The notes: generated by a model not told the origin, from the letters alone. Positions 1 through 8,268 are shown, numbered from the stretch's first letter. The stretch is DNA of 64,000 nt from Pseudomonas sp. W4I3 (GCF_030816195.1 NZ_JAUSXS010000001.1:5727501-5791500), one strand, 5' to 3'. Translations and numbers: made by a program.

Positions 1-1
1 C

Positions 2-382
2 GCCAGTGCTGCGACATACACGCGCCTGAACGAAATTGCCGACACCGTGCTCCGCGCGGGTTTCCCGGTGGTACTGGATGCCACCTTCCTCAAACGCGAA
101 CAGCGTGACGCGGCGGCCCGGGTTGCCGAAGCCACCGGCGCCCCGTTTCTGATCCTGGATTGCAATGCGCCCCAGGCCGTTATCGCCAGTTGGCTGGCAC
201 AACGTCAGGCGGATAAAAACGATCCGTCCGACGCAACGCTGGTCGTGATCGAAGAACAACAGGCCAATCGTGACCCGCTGACAGCGCAGGAGTTGCTCCT
301 GAGCAAGCGCGTCGAGACCAATGAAAGCGGGACCCTTGATGCGTTGGTTGCGCATATTCGTCAACGCTTGCCCGGCCTGTAA
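2..382 (+). CDS. AAA/P-loop kinase family protein, 3' end only
   Basis: The reading frame is open from the left edge, so the gene starts before the window. Only about 126 C-terminal residues are present. They resemble the C-terminal half of the predicted P-loop kinase (zeta-toxin-like) domain found fused to an aminoglycoside phosphotransferase-like domain in Pseudomonas (COG0645/COG2187 type). Visible parts are a VVLDATF strand and a later LILDC strand, and the chain ends in an amphipathic helix. The Walker A motif would lie off the window. A GTCGTG...CACGAC hairpin at 394-422 follows the stop codon. The exact substrate of this family is not established, so the function is left open. Confidence 0.7.
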   Translation, partial: ASAATYTRLNEIADTVLRAGFPVVLDATFLKREQRDAAARVAEATGAPFLILDCNAPQAVIASWLAQRQADKNDPSDATLVVIEEQQANRDPLTAQELLLSKRVETNESGTLDALVAHIRQRLPGL

Positions 383-393
383 GAAATATTTCT

Positions 394-422
394 TGGTCGT
401 GTCGCCTACTTAGGCGCACGAC
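394..422 (+). terminator. Hairpin after the kinase gene
   Basis: GGTCGTG pairs with CACGACC, and CGCCTA with TAGGCG inside it, around a small loop. No clear T-run follows, so it may be a weak terminator or an RNA-end stabiliser. Confidence 0.4.
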
Positions 423-438
423 CCTGCGATAGTGGCAC

Positions 439-466
439 TATAATGGCACCACAATACCAACAGGAG
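439..466 (+). promoter_or_regulatory. Promoter -10 and RBS of the pentapeptide gene
   Basis: A perfect TATAAT at 439-444 is followed by an AGGAG ribosome site at 462-466, nine bases before the ATG at 475. No good -35 hexamer is visible at the expected spacing. Confidence 0.5.
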
Positions 467-474
467 TTGCCGTC

Positions 475-819
475 ATGAGTCAGCCAAAGCTTCTTGATAC
501 TCCGCTCTACGCGCTCCTGCACAACGACGACGTTCGGGGCTTCAACCAACAGCGCCCCGACGACGGCGTGATCGATATGCGCGGCGGCGACTTTCGAGGG
601 CTGGATCTGCGCGAACTCAATGCTGCCGGCATCGACTTCACCGACGCGTACTTTCGCTCCGCTGACCTGCGCGGGCTGGATTTACGCGATTGCTCATTGG
701 AAGGCGCCAGCCTCGCCCATGCGCAGATTTCCGGTACTTATTTCTCACCCGACCTGACGGCTGACGAAATCCTGATGTCAGTGAACTTCGGCACCCGCCT
801 GCGCTACCGCACCAAATAA
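475..819 (+). CDS. Pentapeptide repeat-containing protein
   Basis: A 114-residue protein with a run of A(D/N)Lxx-like five-residue repeats from about residue 38 to 85 (DFRGLDLREL, ADLRGLDLRD, ASLAHA). These should fold as a short right-handed quadrilateral beta-helix. There is no signal peptide, so it is probably cytoplasmic. Known pentapeptide proteins range from gyrase-protecting Qnr/MfpA to uncharacterised ones. This one is much shorter than Qnr (about 214 residues), so a gyrase role is not supported. It has its own promoter and a good RBS and appears to be a single-gene unit. The function is unknown. Confidence 0.85.
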   Translation: MSQPKLLDTPLYALLHNDDVRGFNQQRPDDGVIDMRGGDFRGLDLRELNAAGIDFTDAYFRSADLRGLDLRDCSLEGASLAHAQISGTYFSPDLTADEILMSVNFGTRLRYRTK

Positions 820-1013
820 CTCAAAGCTTAAGCCCCCCGGCGGCGTAAGACGTGCCGGGAGCGCGCGCCTGCCTGACACATAGCGCCATTCTTATAAGCT
901 TTTGAGTCGTTCCCGACCAAAGAATCACGCTTTTCCTACTGAGCGCTACACTCATTTTCAGGCTTGCTGGTCACGATACCCACCGCACCATTCGGCCGTC
1001 GCAAGGAGGCTTG

Positions 1014-1286
1014 ATGAACGATGAGCTGCAACACCTGAAAAATCTTGGCAAGACGTCGGCGCAGTGGCTGCATGCGGCGGGCATCCACAGCGCGTCCGAC
1101 CTACGCCGGCTGGGGGCTGTCGATGCTTATCGCGCCGTGCGCACGCGCGGGTTCAGAGCGTCAAAAGTGCTGCTGTATGCGATTGAAGGCGCATTGATGG
1201 ACGTGCATTGGAACGACATCCCCGCGGAGCGCAAGGAGGCGTTGAATCGTCAGTTGGATGCGCTCTCGACGCGCCAGAAGATCTAG
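1014..1286 (+). CDS. TfoX/Sxy C-terminal domain-only protein
   Basis: A 90-residue protein made almost entirely of the TfoX C-terminal helix-hairpin-helix fold: LKNLGKTSAQWLHAAGI near the N-terminus, then a second helical hairpin with YAIEGAL. The TfoX N-terminal domain is absent, as is common for stand-alone Pseudomonas homologues, so a role in competence cannot be assumed. I chose the ATG at 1014 over the TTG at 1011 because AAGGAGG at 1003-1009 then sits four bases upstream. It lies just before the prrF RNA gene, as its counterpart does in other pseudomonads as I recall. Confidence 0.85.
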   Translation: MNDELQHLKNLGKTSAQWLHAAGIHSASDLRRLGAVDAYRAVRTRGFRASKVLLYAIEGALMDVHWNDIPAERKEALNRQLDALSTRQKI

Positions 1287-1341
1287 ACCTGAAGATCTAC
1301 CAAAGACTCGTGGCGAAAAATCCGAAAACAGCGGTTGACTC

Positions 1342-1360
1342 TCAAATGAGAATCGTTATG
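1342..1360 (+). promoter_or_regulatory. Fur box over the prrF promoter
   Basis: 13 of 19 bases match the GATAATGATAATCATTATC consensus. The site lies between and over TTGACT (1335-1340) and TATGAT (1357-1362), which are 16 bp apart and form a good sigma-70 promoter. Iron-loaded Fur here would block RNA polymerase, as expected for PrrF. Confidence 0.8.
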
Positions 1361-1368
1361 ATTATCAC

Positions 1369-1481
1369 AGCTGATCGCGAGATCAGCCGATAACTGAAAG
1401 ACCATTGGTTCGGACTCTCAGATTATCTCCTCATCAGGCTAATCACGGTTATTTGACCCGGCTCTTGCCGGGTCTTTTTTT
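1369..1481 (+). ncRNA. prrF: PrrF iron-responsive small RNA
   Basis: The transcript predicted from the sigma-70 promoter at 1335-1362 starts near 1369 and ends at a GACCCGG-CTCTTG-CCGGGTC terminator followed by seven T residues (1455-1481), about 112 nt in all. It carries the PrrF signature: the 5' GATCGCGAGATC hairpin and the conserved single-stranded segment around CTCCTCATCAGGCTAATCAC. In the known family this segment base-pairs with mRNAs such as sodB and sdh to spare iron. Fur represses it, and Hfq is its partner. The position beside the haemin uptake genes matches the prrF locus of P. aeruginosa. Only one copy is here, whereas P. aeruginosa has two in tandem, so a second prrF is probably elsewhere. 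The promoter, Fur box and terminator are seen directly; targets are inferred from the family. Confidence 0.88.
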
Positions 1482-1499
1482 GGCCTGAGAAAACTGAAC

Positions 1500-2267
1500 T
1501 CAGCGTGCGATGATCAATGGATGACCACGCTCCGGATGCGACTGCACCAACACTTCCAGCCCAAACACCGCCTTGAGCGGCTCGGGCTGCAGTACCTGCG
1601 TCGGCGTGTCCAGAGCATGAGGGCGTCCATTTTCCAGCAACAGGATACGATCACAGTAACGTGCCGCCAGATTGAGGTCATGCAGGATCACCAGCACCGC
1701 AGCACCACGATCAGCAAAGCTGCGGATTGCCTGCAAGGTCGTATGCTGATGCAACGGATCGAGCATTGACGTCGGCTCATCCAGCAACAACGTCTGCCCC
1801 GCCTCGCCCGGCCATAACTGTGCCAGGACACGGGCCAGGTGCACCCGCTGACGCTCGCCGCCCGACAAAGCCAGGTAACTGCGACCACTCAGGTGCCCGA
1901 TATCCGCTGCGTGCAGTGCCGCGCTGATGATTTCTTCATCGCGCACTCGCCCGGTCTGATGTGGCAGACGCCCCATGCCGACGACTTCCTCGACACGGAA
2001 AGCGAAATCCAGGGTTGAGCTCTGAGGCAGTACCGCCAGGCGCCGGGCTCGCTGCGCTCCGCTCAGATGCTTGAGCTCTTGCTGGTCCAGCCAGACCTTG
2101 CCCTGATCAGGGGTCAATTCGCCGCACAGCGCACTCAGCAAGGTACTTTTCCCTGCACCATTGGGGCCCAGTACGCCCAGCACTTCGCCCGGCCGCAGTT
2201 CCAGGCTGATATCCGCCAATACGGTTTTGCCCCCGCGGCGAATCTGCAACGCTTCCACCCGCAGCAT
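1500..2267 (-). CDS. hmuV: Haemin ABC transporter ATP-binding protein
   Basis: A 255-residue cytoplasmic ATPase powering haem import through HmuTU. Walker A GPNGAGKS lies at residues 34-41, the ABC signature LSGGERQ at 134-140, and Walker B LLLDEP at 160-165. A switch histidine in VILHDLNLA follows. Length and motifs fit the HmuV/PhuV family. It is the last gene of hmuTUV, and its ATG overlaps the hmuU stop by one base (TGATG), so translation is probably coupled. PrrF, transcribed towards it, lies just beyond its 3' end. Confidence 0.93.
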   Translation of the reverse strand: MLRVEALQIRRGGKTVLADISLELRPGEVLGVLGPNGAGKSTLLSALCGELTPDQGKVWLDQQELKHLSGAQRARRLAVLPQSSTLDFAFRVEEVVGMGRLPHQTGRVRDEEIISAALHAADIGHLSGRSYLALSGGERQRVHLARVLAQLWPGEAGQTLLLDEPTSMLDPLHQHTTLQAIRSFADRGAAVLVILHDLNLAARYCDRILLLENGRPHALDTPTQVLQPEPLKAVFGLEVLVQSHPERGHPLIIAR

Positions 2268-3304
2268 CAGGCGCGCCCTCGCAGCAATAAATACAGGAAA
2301 AATGGCGCGCCAATAAACGCGGTGACAATACCGATCGGTAGTTCCGCCGGCGCCAGCGCCAAACGCGCCACCAGATCCGCAAACAGCAGCAAGCTCGCGC
2401 CCGCCAGCACCGAAGCAGGCAACAGCACTCGGTGATCCGGCCCCGCGAGCAACCGCACCAAGTGCGGTACCACCAACCCGACAAAGCCGATCATGCCCGC
2501 CGCAGCCACCGCCGCGCCAACGCCCAGCGCCGTACAGAACACCAGCTCACGCTTGAGCCTTTCAACGTCAATGCCCAGATGGCTGGCCTCGGATTCACCC
2601 AACAGCAGCGCATTCAAGGCCTTTGCTCGGCGCGGCAACCACAACGCCACGCCCGCACTCACCAGCAGTAGCGGCCACAATCGCGAATAGCTGGCGCCAT
2701 TGAGGCTGCCCAGGTTCCAGAATGTCAGCGTGCGCAAGGTGGCGTCGTCCGCCAGGTAGGTAAACAGCCCCACCGCAGAACCGGCGAGGGCTGTCAGCGC
2801 AATGCCGGCGAGTAACATCGTCGCGACGTTGGTCTGGCCATTGCGTCGCCCCAATCGATACACCAACGCCGTGACGCCCAGCCCTCCCAGAAACGCACAA
2901 ATCGACAATAGATAGGGCCCGAATGCATCCGGCAGGCCACCAAAAAACGAGCCCCCGACGATTGCCACCGCAGCGCCCAATGCCGCGCCACTGGACACGC
3001 CCACCAATCCAGGATCGGCCAGCGGGTTGCGAAACAACCCCTGCATCGCCACGCCCGACAACGCGAGCACGCCACCGACGGCCAGGCCCAGCAGCGTGCG
3101 CGGTAAACGGATCTGCCCCAGGATCAATTCGGCCTGCTCAAGCCCCTGGGGCTCAATCGGCACGCCCACCAATCGCAACGCCGCCCTGAGTGTGTCGAAC
3201 AACGGCAGGCTGACCGGCCCCAAGGCCAATGAAAGCCAGATCGCCACCAGACATAACAGCGCCAGCCCGATAAACAGGGTTTTGGGTTTAACCAGCGTCG
3301 TCAT
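2267..3304 (-). CDS. hmuU: Haemin ABC transporter permease
   Basis: A 345-residue inner-membrane permease of the FecCD/BtuC type with about nine to ten hydrophobic segments. The first is close to the N-terminus (LFIGLALLCLVAIWLSLAL). Conserved family blocks are visible, including GVAMQGLFRNPLADPGLVGVS and GLVVPHLVRLLAGPDHR, the latter being the loop that contacts the ATPase. It forms the translocation channel for haem delivered by HmuT. The start overlaps the hmuT stop by four bases (ATGA), so the three genes form a tight operon. Confidence 0.93.
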   Translation of the reverse strand: MTTLVKPKTLFIGLALLCLVAIWLSLALGPVSLPLFDTLRAALRLVGVPIEPQGLEQAELILGQIRLPRTLLGLAVGGVLALSGVAMQGLFRNPLADPGLVGVSSGAALGAAVAIVGGSFFGGLPDAFGPYLLSICAFLGGLGVTALVYRLGRRNGQTNVATMLLAGIALTALAGSAVGLFTYLADDATLRTLTFWNLGSLNGASYSRLWPLLLVSAGVALWLPRRAKALNALLLGESEASHLGIDVERLKRELVFCTALGVGAAVAAAGMIGFVGLVVPHLVRLLAGPDHRVLLPASVLAGASLLLFADLVARLALAPAELPIGIVTAFIGAPFFLYLLLRGRA

Positions 3305-4179
3305 GGGGCGGGTTCAGCCTGGGCTGGATAAAACACGGCGGACAACTGCGCCAGGCTTTGCGGCAAGCGCGGTCCGAGCCCGCCCACCAGCAGCGTCGGG
3401 TCCAATTCGATCACCCGCCCGTGTTTGGCCGCTGGCATGGAAGCGAGGATAGGGTTTTCCTTGAACAATGCCGCACGGGCCGCTTCACCGCTCAGCGCTC
3501 GATCAGCAAATACCAGCACTTCAGGACTCAACCCGGCCAGCGACTCCACCGAGAACGGCTTGTAACCCGTGTGGGTCGCCAGGTTCTGCCCGCCGGCCTG
3601 TTGCACTATCCAATCTGCGGCGGTGTCCCTGCCGGCGATCAGCGGCTTGCCCCCCGCATGCCCGAGCAACAGCAACACACCGGGCGCTTTTTGCGTCAAC
3701 CGGGCCTTGGCCACCGTGGCTTTCTGCTGATTCAGCACCTGCTCATACTCGCTAAACAATTCGCTGGCCTTAGCTTCCCTGCCCAGCAGCTTGCCCAGGT
3801 GCAACAGGTTGGTTTTCAGGCTGGGTAAATCCGGCTGCGCCGAAAACATCTCCACCTGCACCCCGGCGCCGCGGATTTGCGCCAGCACCGGCGGTGGGCC
3901 CATCTCTTCAGTGCCCACCAGCACCTGCGGGCGCAGGCTGAGAATGCCCTCGGCCGACAATTGACGCTGATAACCGATACTGGGCAATGCCTTGAGTGAC
4001 GCCGGATGCTGGCTGGTGGTGTCCACGCCGACCAGCTTCGACTCCCCTCCCAATGCCGTCACCCATTCCGATAACGCTCCACCGGCGCTGACCCAGCGTT
4101 GCGGCAGTTCCAGGGCTTGGGCCGCGTGGTTCACCAGCAGTCCGGCAACAAGCGCAATAACGCTGGCACTCAGGCGCAT
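3301..4179 (-). CDS. hmuT: Haemin ABC transporter periplasmic binding protein
   Basis: A 292-residue periplasmic protein with a 22-residue signal peptide (MRLSASVIALVAGLLVNHAA, cleaved after AQA). Conserved blocks of the haem-binding HmuT/PhuT family follow: VSAGGALSEWVTALGGE, then LVGTEEMGPPP, then VEMFSAQPDL. I placed the start at 4179 rather than at an in-frame codon eleven residues upstream because GAAAGGA lies the right distance upstream and the signal peptide then begins at the Met. It is the first gene of hmuTUV and is preceded by a Fur box at 4292-4310. The usual TonB receptor (phuR) and haem chaperone (phuS) genes are not next to it here. Confidence 0.92.
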   Translation of the reverse strand: MRLSASVIALVAGLLVNHAAQALELPQRWVSAGGALSEWVTALGGESKLVGVDTTSQHPASLKALPSIGYQRQLSAEGILSLRPQVLVGTEEMGPPPVLAQIRGAGVQVEMFSAQPDLPSLKTNLLHLGKLLGREAKASELFSEYEQVLNQQKATVAKARLTQKAPGVLLLLGHAGGKPLIAGRDTAADWIVQQAGGQNLATHTGYKPFSVESLAGLSPEVLVFADRALSGEAARAALFKENPILASMPAAKHGRVIELDPTLLVGGLGPRLPQSLAQLSAVFYPAQAEPAP

Positions 4180-4291
4180 AACAGGGTTTCCTTTCAAGGC
4201 GGGGCCGCTCAAGTACTCATTAATGTGACAGATAAATCCTACCTGGCATCGTATAGAGCACCCGTTCAGCTGACGGGCGAAGCAGGCATTT

Positions 4292-4310
4292 GATAATTAT
4301 TTGCATTTGC
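4292..4310. promoter_or_regulatory. Fur box between hmuT and the Rieske gene
   Basis: The sequence GATAATTATTTGCATTTGC matches 13 of 19 positions of the Fur consensus. It sits in the divergent intergenic region, 113 bp from the hmuT start and 25 bp from the Rieske ATG, so it could repress both transcripts under iron-replete conditions. Confidence 0.65.
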
Positions 4311-4334
4311 ACGTCAAGGCACCTAAGGACTGAT

Positions 4335-4652
4335 ATGAAGTTTCTCTGCCCATCCGCGGCCCTTGCGGCCGACAGCAGCCTCGGTTTTGATATCGACGGC
4401 TGCAAACTGTTGGCCGTGCGGCGCGCTGGCATTGCCTACTTCTATATCAACCGCTGCCCCCATCGCGGCATTGCGCTGGAATGGCAACCAGACAGCTTCC
4501 TCGACTCAAGCGCCAGCCTGATTCAATGCGCCACCCATGGCGCGCTGTTCCTGATCGAAAGCGGCGAATGCATCGCCGGCCCCTGCGCAGGCCAAAGCCT
4601 TACCGCCCTGCCCGGCCGCGAAGACGAACAAGGCCTTTGGGTCGAACTCTAG
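4335..4652 (+). CDS. Small Rieske [2Fe-2S] ferredoxin-like protein
   Basis: A 105-residue soluble protein. The two halves of a Rieske cluster site are present: CPHRG in the first half and CATHGALF in the second, giving the C-x-H ... C-x-x-H ligand set. It resembles the stand-alone Rieske (2Fe-2S) proteins that pass electrons to oxygenases or nitrite reductase (NirD-like). I placed the start at 4335 because TAAGGAC sits just upstream; the longer in-frame reading begins within the Fur box region. The 3' end overlaps sfsA by four bases on the other strand. The electron partner is unknown. Sharing a Fur box with hmuT hints at an iron-related role, which is inference. Confidence 0.82.
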   Translation: MKFLCPSAALAADSSLGFDIDGCKLLAVRRAGIAYFYINRCPHRGIALEWQPDSFLDSSASLIQCATHGALFLIESGECIAGPCAGQSLTALPGREDEQGLWVEL

Positions 4653-5362
4653 TTGCTCAACAGCACCTTCAAGGCACGCTCGACGTGGATTTCTTCAGGC
4701 GTGACCCGCACACCGTACGCCAGCACCTCGACACCGGCCGCCTTGGCCTCGCGTAAGGCAGCGGCATAACCCGCGTCGATCTCCACCGCCGGACGCACCG
4801 CATCGATCCCCGACAAGTTGACGCAATACAACTGCACCGCCCGAACGCCTTCACGCGCCAGGTGCGCCAACTCCCGCAGGTGCTTGGCACCGCGCTGGGT
4901 CACTGCATCGGGAAACGCCGCCACAGAGGTGCCATCAAAGCCCAAGGTGACACTTTTGACTTCGACGAACGCCGCGCCGTGCGGGTAATCCAGGCGAAAA
5001 TCGATCCGACTGTTTTCCTGGCCGTATGGCACTTCGCGTTTCAGCGTGGTAAAGCCGTTGAGCTCAGTGATCACACCGGCGCGCAATGCCTCCTCGACCA
5101 ACTGATTGGCGCGGGCCGTGTTGACGCACGCCAGCCGGCCCTGGGGCGTTTCGGCGATTTCCCAGGTGCCGGGCAATTTACGCTTGGGGTCAGTGGAGCG
5201 GCTGAACCACACTCGGCCACCCTCCACCATGCAGTTGAGCATCGAACCGGTGTTCGGGCAGTGAATGGTGAGCAACTCGCCGGTAACGGTTTCGATATCG
5301 GTGAGAAAGCGCTTGTAGCGGCGGATCAGCCGACCTTCTTCAAGGGGAGGATGAAAACGCAT
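4649..5362 (-). CDS. sfsA: DNA/RNA nuclease SfsA
   Basis: A 237-residue protein matching the SfsA family in length and motifs: RFLTDIE near the N-terminus, HCPNTGSM, then the nuclease-like RIDFRLDY...AFVEVKSVTL block that resembles a PD-(D/E)XK core. E. coli SfsA was first described as a sugar fermentation stimulation protein that binds DNA and was later linked to nuclease activity. The start overlaps the aminotransferase stop by one base, so the two genes are co-transcribed. Confidence 0.92.
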   Translation of the reverse strand: MRFHPPLEEGRLIRRYKRFLTDIETVTGELLTIHCPNTGSMLNCMVEGGRVWFSRSTDPKRKLPGTWEIAETPQGRLACVNTARANQLVEEALRAGVITELNGFTTLKREVPYGQENSRIDFRLDYPHGAAFVEVKSVTLGFDGTSVAAFPDAVTQRGAKHLRELAHLAREGVRAVQLYCVNLSGIDAVRPAVEIDAGYAAALREAKAAGVEVLAYGVRVTPEEIHVERALKVLLSN

Positions 5363-6534
5363 CAGCCTTGCCAGCTCCGCAAGCCACGGGCAATTCGCTT
5401 AACCGCTTCTTGTAGCCGATCAAGGTTTTGCGTGTAGGCAAAACGCACGTGATGACCCGCCTGATGACGTCCGAAATCCAGCCCCGGGGTAAAAGCTACA
5501 TGTTCGGTTTCCAGGAAATGGCGGCAGAACGCGAAGGCATCACCGCCAAATGCGCTGATATCCGCATAAAGATAGAACGCACCTTCAGGCTCCACGGCGA
5601 TGCCAAACCCCAATTCACGCAGAGCCGGCAGCAGGAAGTCACGGCGCCGGCCAAATTCGGCGCGGCGCTCTTCCAGAATGCTCAGGGTTTGCGGGGCAAA
5701 ACAGGCCAAAGCCGCGTACTGGGCCATGCTCGGCGCGCTGATGTAGAGGTTTTGCGCCAACTTCTCCAAATCACCGACCGCTGCAAGGGGCGCCACCAGC
5801 CAGCCCAGGCGCCAGCCGGTCATACCGAAATACTTCGAAAAACTATTCAGAACAAATGCATCGTCGTCGACTTCCAGCACGCTGGCGGCGTCGGTGCCGT
5901 AGGTCAACCCGTGATAGATCTCGTCAACCACCAGGTGACCATCGCGCGCCTTGATGGCATTCGACAGCCCGCCCAATTCGTCCCGGGTGAGGATCGTCCC
6001 GGTAGGGTTGGCCGGGGAAGCAACCAGCGCGCCGACGCTGTCTTGATTCCAGTGTTGAGCCACCAAGTCGGCGGTCAATTGGTAACGCTGCTGCGGGCCA
6101 ACCGGCACCAACTGCGCCGCGCCCTCGACCAAGCGCAGGAAATGCCGATTGCAGGGGTAGCCTGGATCCGCCAGCAGCCAGTGCTTGCCCGGATCCACCA
6201 GCAGGCTGCTGGTCAACAGCAACGCGCCGGAGCCGCCGGGCGTCACCAGAATGCGCTGCGGATCGACGTTCAACCCGTAGCGTTGCTGGTAGAAACCGCT
6301 GATCGCTTCGCGCAATTCGGGCAGCCCGCGGGCGGCGGTGTAGCGGGTCTTGCCGTTGGCCAGCGCGGCTTGGCCAGCCTGGATAATCGGTTCGGCCGTG
6401 GTGAAGTCCGGCTCGCCGATTTCCAGATGGATCACGTCGTGCCCCGCTGACTGCAGCTCATTGGCCCGCGCCAGCAACGCCATGACATGAAAAGGTTCGA
6501 TGGCGCGACTGCGCGCACTGTAGGGCTGAGCCAT
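5362..6534 (-). CDS. PLP-dependent class I/II aminotransferase
   Basis: A 390-residue fold-type I aminotransferase. The PLP lysine is K234 in the SFSKYFGMTGWRLGW block. The upstream SPANPTGTIL and VVDEIYHGL motifs bind the cofactor phosphate and pyridine nitrogen. It is close to the AspC/AlaT-like enzymes with the HVMALLARANEL N-terminus found in pseudomonads. The amino donor cannot be told from sequence, and annotation as aspartate or valine-pyruvate aminotransferase would be a guess. It is the first gene of a two-gene unit with sfsA. Confidence 0.9.
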   Translation of the reverse strand: MAQPYSARSRAIEPFHVMALLARANELQSAGHDVIHLEIGEPDFTTAEPIIQAGQAALANGKTRYTAARGLPELREAISGFYQQRYGLNVDPQRILVTPGGSGALLLTSSLLVDPGKHWLLADPGYPCNRHFLRLVEGAAQLVPVGPQQRYQLTADLVAQHWNQDSVGALVASPANPTGTILTRDELGGLSNAIKARDGHLVVDEIYHGLTYGTDAASVLEVDDDAFVLNSFSKYFGMTGWRLGWLVAPLAAVGDLEKLAQNLYISAPSMAQYAALACFAPQTLSILEERRAEFGRRRDFLLPALRELGFGIAVEPEGAFYLYADISAFGGDAFAFCRHFLETEHVAFTPGLDFGRHQAGHHVRFAYTQNLDRLQEAVKRIARGLRSWQG

Positions 6535-6852
6535 TAGCCTTCCTTAGACGGTGAGGACAAACCTGGATTCTACCGAACCCTCGCGTTAAAACATGCTCTA
6601 TTGCCTATCCGGCCGACTTAACGGGCCGGGCAAGCGCCGGCAAAACGACTAAAATCAACATTCGAGACACCACATAGCCAGCCACGACGGGGTGCTGCAG
6701 TTTGCAACCCCGGCGCGACAGGCTCGACAACCGGGAGTGGCGCACCCCGAATCTATCTGGTAAGTTCGCCCGCTTGCAGCCGCAGGGCCGGCAGGTGTCG
6801 GTGACGTTGCAATCCTGCGCAATGGATTAGAAGAGTGAGAGGCGGTCTATTC
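6535..6852. other. Intergenic region and dksA leader
   Basis: A 318-bp region between divergent genes. A possible -10 element TAAAAT lies at 6650-6655 without a matching -35. A hairpin of CGGGGT with ACCCCG (6688-6712) and further GC-rich pairing follow, so dksA probably has a structured leader of roughly 190 nt. I recognise no known riboswitch family in it. Confidence 0.4.
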
Positions 6853-7296
6853 ATGTCCACCCAAGCAAAGCAACAGCAGACTCAAGGCCTCGGCGGCTTC
6901 GAACCCTATGTGGAAAAAAAGGGCGAGGAGTACATGGGCGAGCCCATGCGCGAGCACTTCACCAAAATCCTGAACAAGTGGAAACAGGATTTGATGCAGG
7001 AGGTCGACCGCACGGTTGACCATATGAAGGACGAAGCAGCCAATTTCCCTGACCCGGCCGACCGTGCCAGCCAGGAAGAAGAGTTTGCCCTCGAACTGCG
7101 CGCCCGCGACCGCGAGCGCAAGTTGATCAAGAAGATCGACAAGACCCTGCAACTGATCAAAGACGAAGAATACGGCTGGTGCGAATCCTGCGGTGTCGAG
7201 ATCGGTATTCGTCGCCTGGAAGCCCGCCCCACCGCGGACCTCTGCGTAGACTGCAAGACCTTGGCTGAAATCAAGGAAAAACAGGTCGGCAAGTAA
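6853..7296 (+). CDS. dksA: RNA polymerase-binding transcription factor DksA
   Basis: A 147-residue protein of the canonical zinc-finger DksA. A coiled-coil (about residues 35-105) carries the tip motif DPADRA (67-72), whose two Asp residues act in the polymerase secondary channel. The C4 zinc finger uses C110, C113, C131 and C134. It works with ppGpp to inhibit rRNA promoters and activate amino-acid promoters. I placed the start at ATG 6853 because a GTG six codons upstream has no ribosome site and the family begins MSTQAK. A strong terminator follows at 7315-7342. Confidence 0.97.
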   Translation: MSTQAKQQQTQGLGGFEPYVEKKGEEYMGEPMREHFTKILNKWKQDLMQEVDRTVDHMKDEAANFPDPADRASQEEEFALELRARDRERKLIKKIDKTLQLIKDEEYGWCESCGVEIGIRRLEARPTADLCVDCKTLAEIKEKQVGK

Positions 7297-7314
7297 TAGC
7301 GGCCGAGCTGAACG

Positions 7315-7342
7315 AATGGGGCGTGCGAACGCCCCATTTTTG
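7315..7342 (+). terminator. dksA terminator
   Basis: ATGGGGCGT (7316-7324), loop GCGA, ACGCCCCAT (7329-7337), then TTTTTG: an intrinsic terminator. Confidence 0.9.
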
Positions 7343-7380
7343 TTGCTGGCGTTTACCGATTTTCCAGTAGTATCCGGCCC

Positions 7381-8268
7381 ATGACTGCCTCTACCTATAT
7401 CGGGCGCTTCGCCCCCACGCCCAGCGGCCATCTGCACTTCGGCTCCCTGGTCGCCGCCCTCGCTTCCTACCTCGACGCCCGCGCCAATCAAGGCCGCTGG
7501 CTGATGCGCATGGAAGACCTCGACCCACCCCGTGAAGAACCCGGCGCCCAGGCGGCAATCCTGCATGCCCTGGAAAGCTACGGCTTTGAATGGGATGGCG
7601 AACTGGTTCGCCAGAGCGAGCGACACGACGCCTACGCCAAGGTGTTGAACGACCTGTTCAACCACGGCCTGGCCTACGCCTGCACCTGCTCGCGCAAACA
7701 GCTGGAACCCTACCATGGGATTTACCCCGGGCTGTGTCGCAATGCCGGTCACGAGCAGCAGGATGCCGCCATCCGTCTGCGCGTGCCCGAGCTTGAATAC
7801 CATTTTACCGACCGTGTTCAGGGCGAATTCCGACAGCACCTGGGGCGCGATTCAGGCGACTTCATCATCCGCCGTCGCGATGGCCTGTACGCCTATCAAT
7901 TGGCCGTCGTCCTGGATGACGCCTGGCAAGGCGTTACCGACGTCGTGCGCGGCGCCGACCTGCTCGACTCCACGCCCCGCCAGCTCTACCTGCAGGAATT
8001 ACTCGGGCTGCGCCAGCCGCGCTACCTGCATGTGCCGCTGATCGTCCAGCCGGACGGTAACAAACTGGGCAAGTCGTACCGTTCGCCGCCGCTGACGGCG
8101 GACCAGGCCACACCGTTATTGCTCAGAGCGCTGCGCGCCCTCGGCCAGCCGGCCGGGGACGATCTGCTTTACGCAAGCCCCAGGGAACTGCTGGATTGGG
8201 GCATCCAGCAGTGGGATGCCACATTGATCCCTCGCACACTCACGCTGGCCGAAGCGCAATTGAACTGA
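7381..8268 (+). CDS. gluQ: Glutamyl-Q tRNA(Asp) synthetase
   Basis: A 295-residue truncated relative of glutamyl-tRNA synthetase. It lacks the anticodon-binding domain and attaches glutamate to queuosine at the wobble base of tRNA(Asp). Visible are the HIGH-like PTPSGHLHFGSLV (residues 12-24), the zinc site CTCSRKQLE...YPGLCRN, and the KMSKS-like GNKLGKS. It lies directly downstream of dksA, the classic dksA-gluQ order, but a strong terminator separates them, so read-through or a local promoter is needed. Confidence 0.96.
   Translation: MTASTYIGRFAPTPSGHLHFGSLVAALASYLDARANQGRWLMRMEDLDPPREEPGAQAAILHALESYGFEWDGELVRQSERHDAYAKVLNDLFNHGLAYACTCSRKQLEPYHGIYPGLCRNAGHEQQDAAIRLRVPELEYHFTDRVQGEFRQHLGRDSGDFIIRRRDGLYAYQLAVVLDDAWQGVTDVVRGADLLDSTPRQLYLQELLGLRQPRYLHVPLIVQPDGNKLGKSYRSPPLTADQATPLLLRALRALGQPAGDDLLYASPRELLDWGIQQWDATLIPRTLTLAEAQLN

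Noticed and set aside
6688..6850. Riboswitch upstream of dksA
   Set aside because: The leader looks structured, but I cannot match it to any known riboswitch class and dksA has no ligand-linked precedent.
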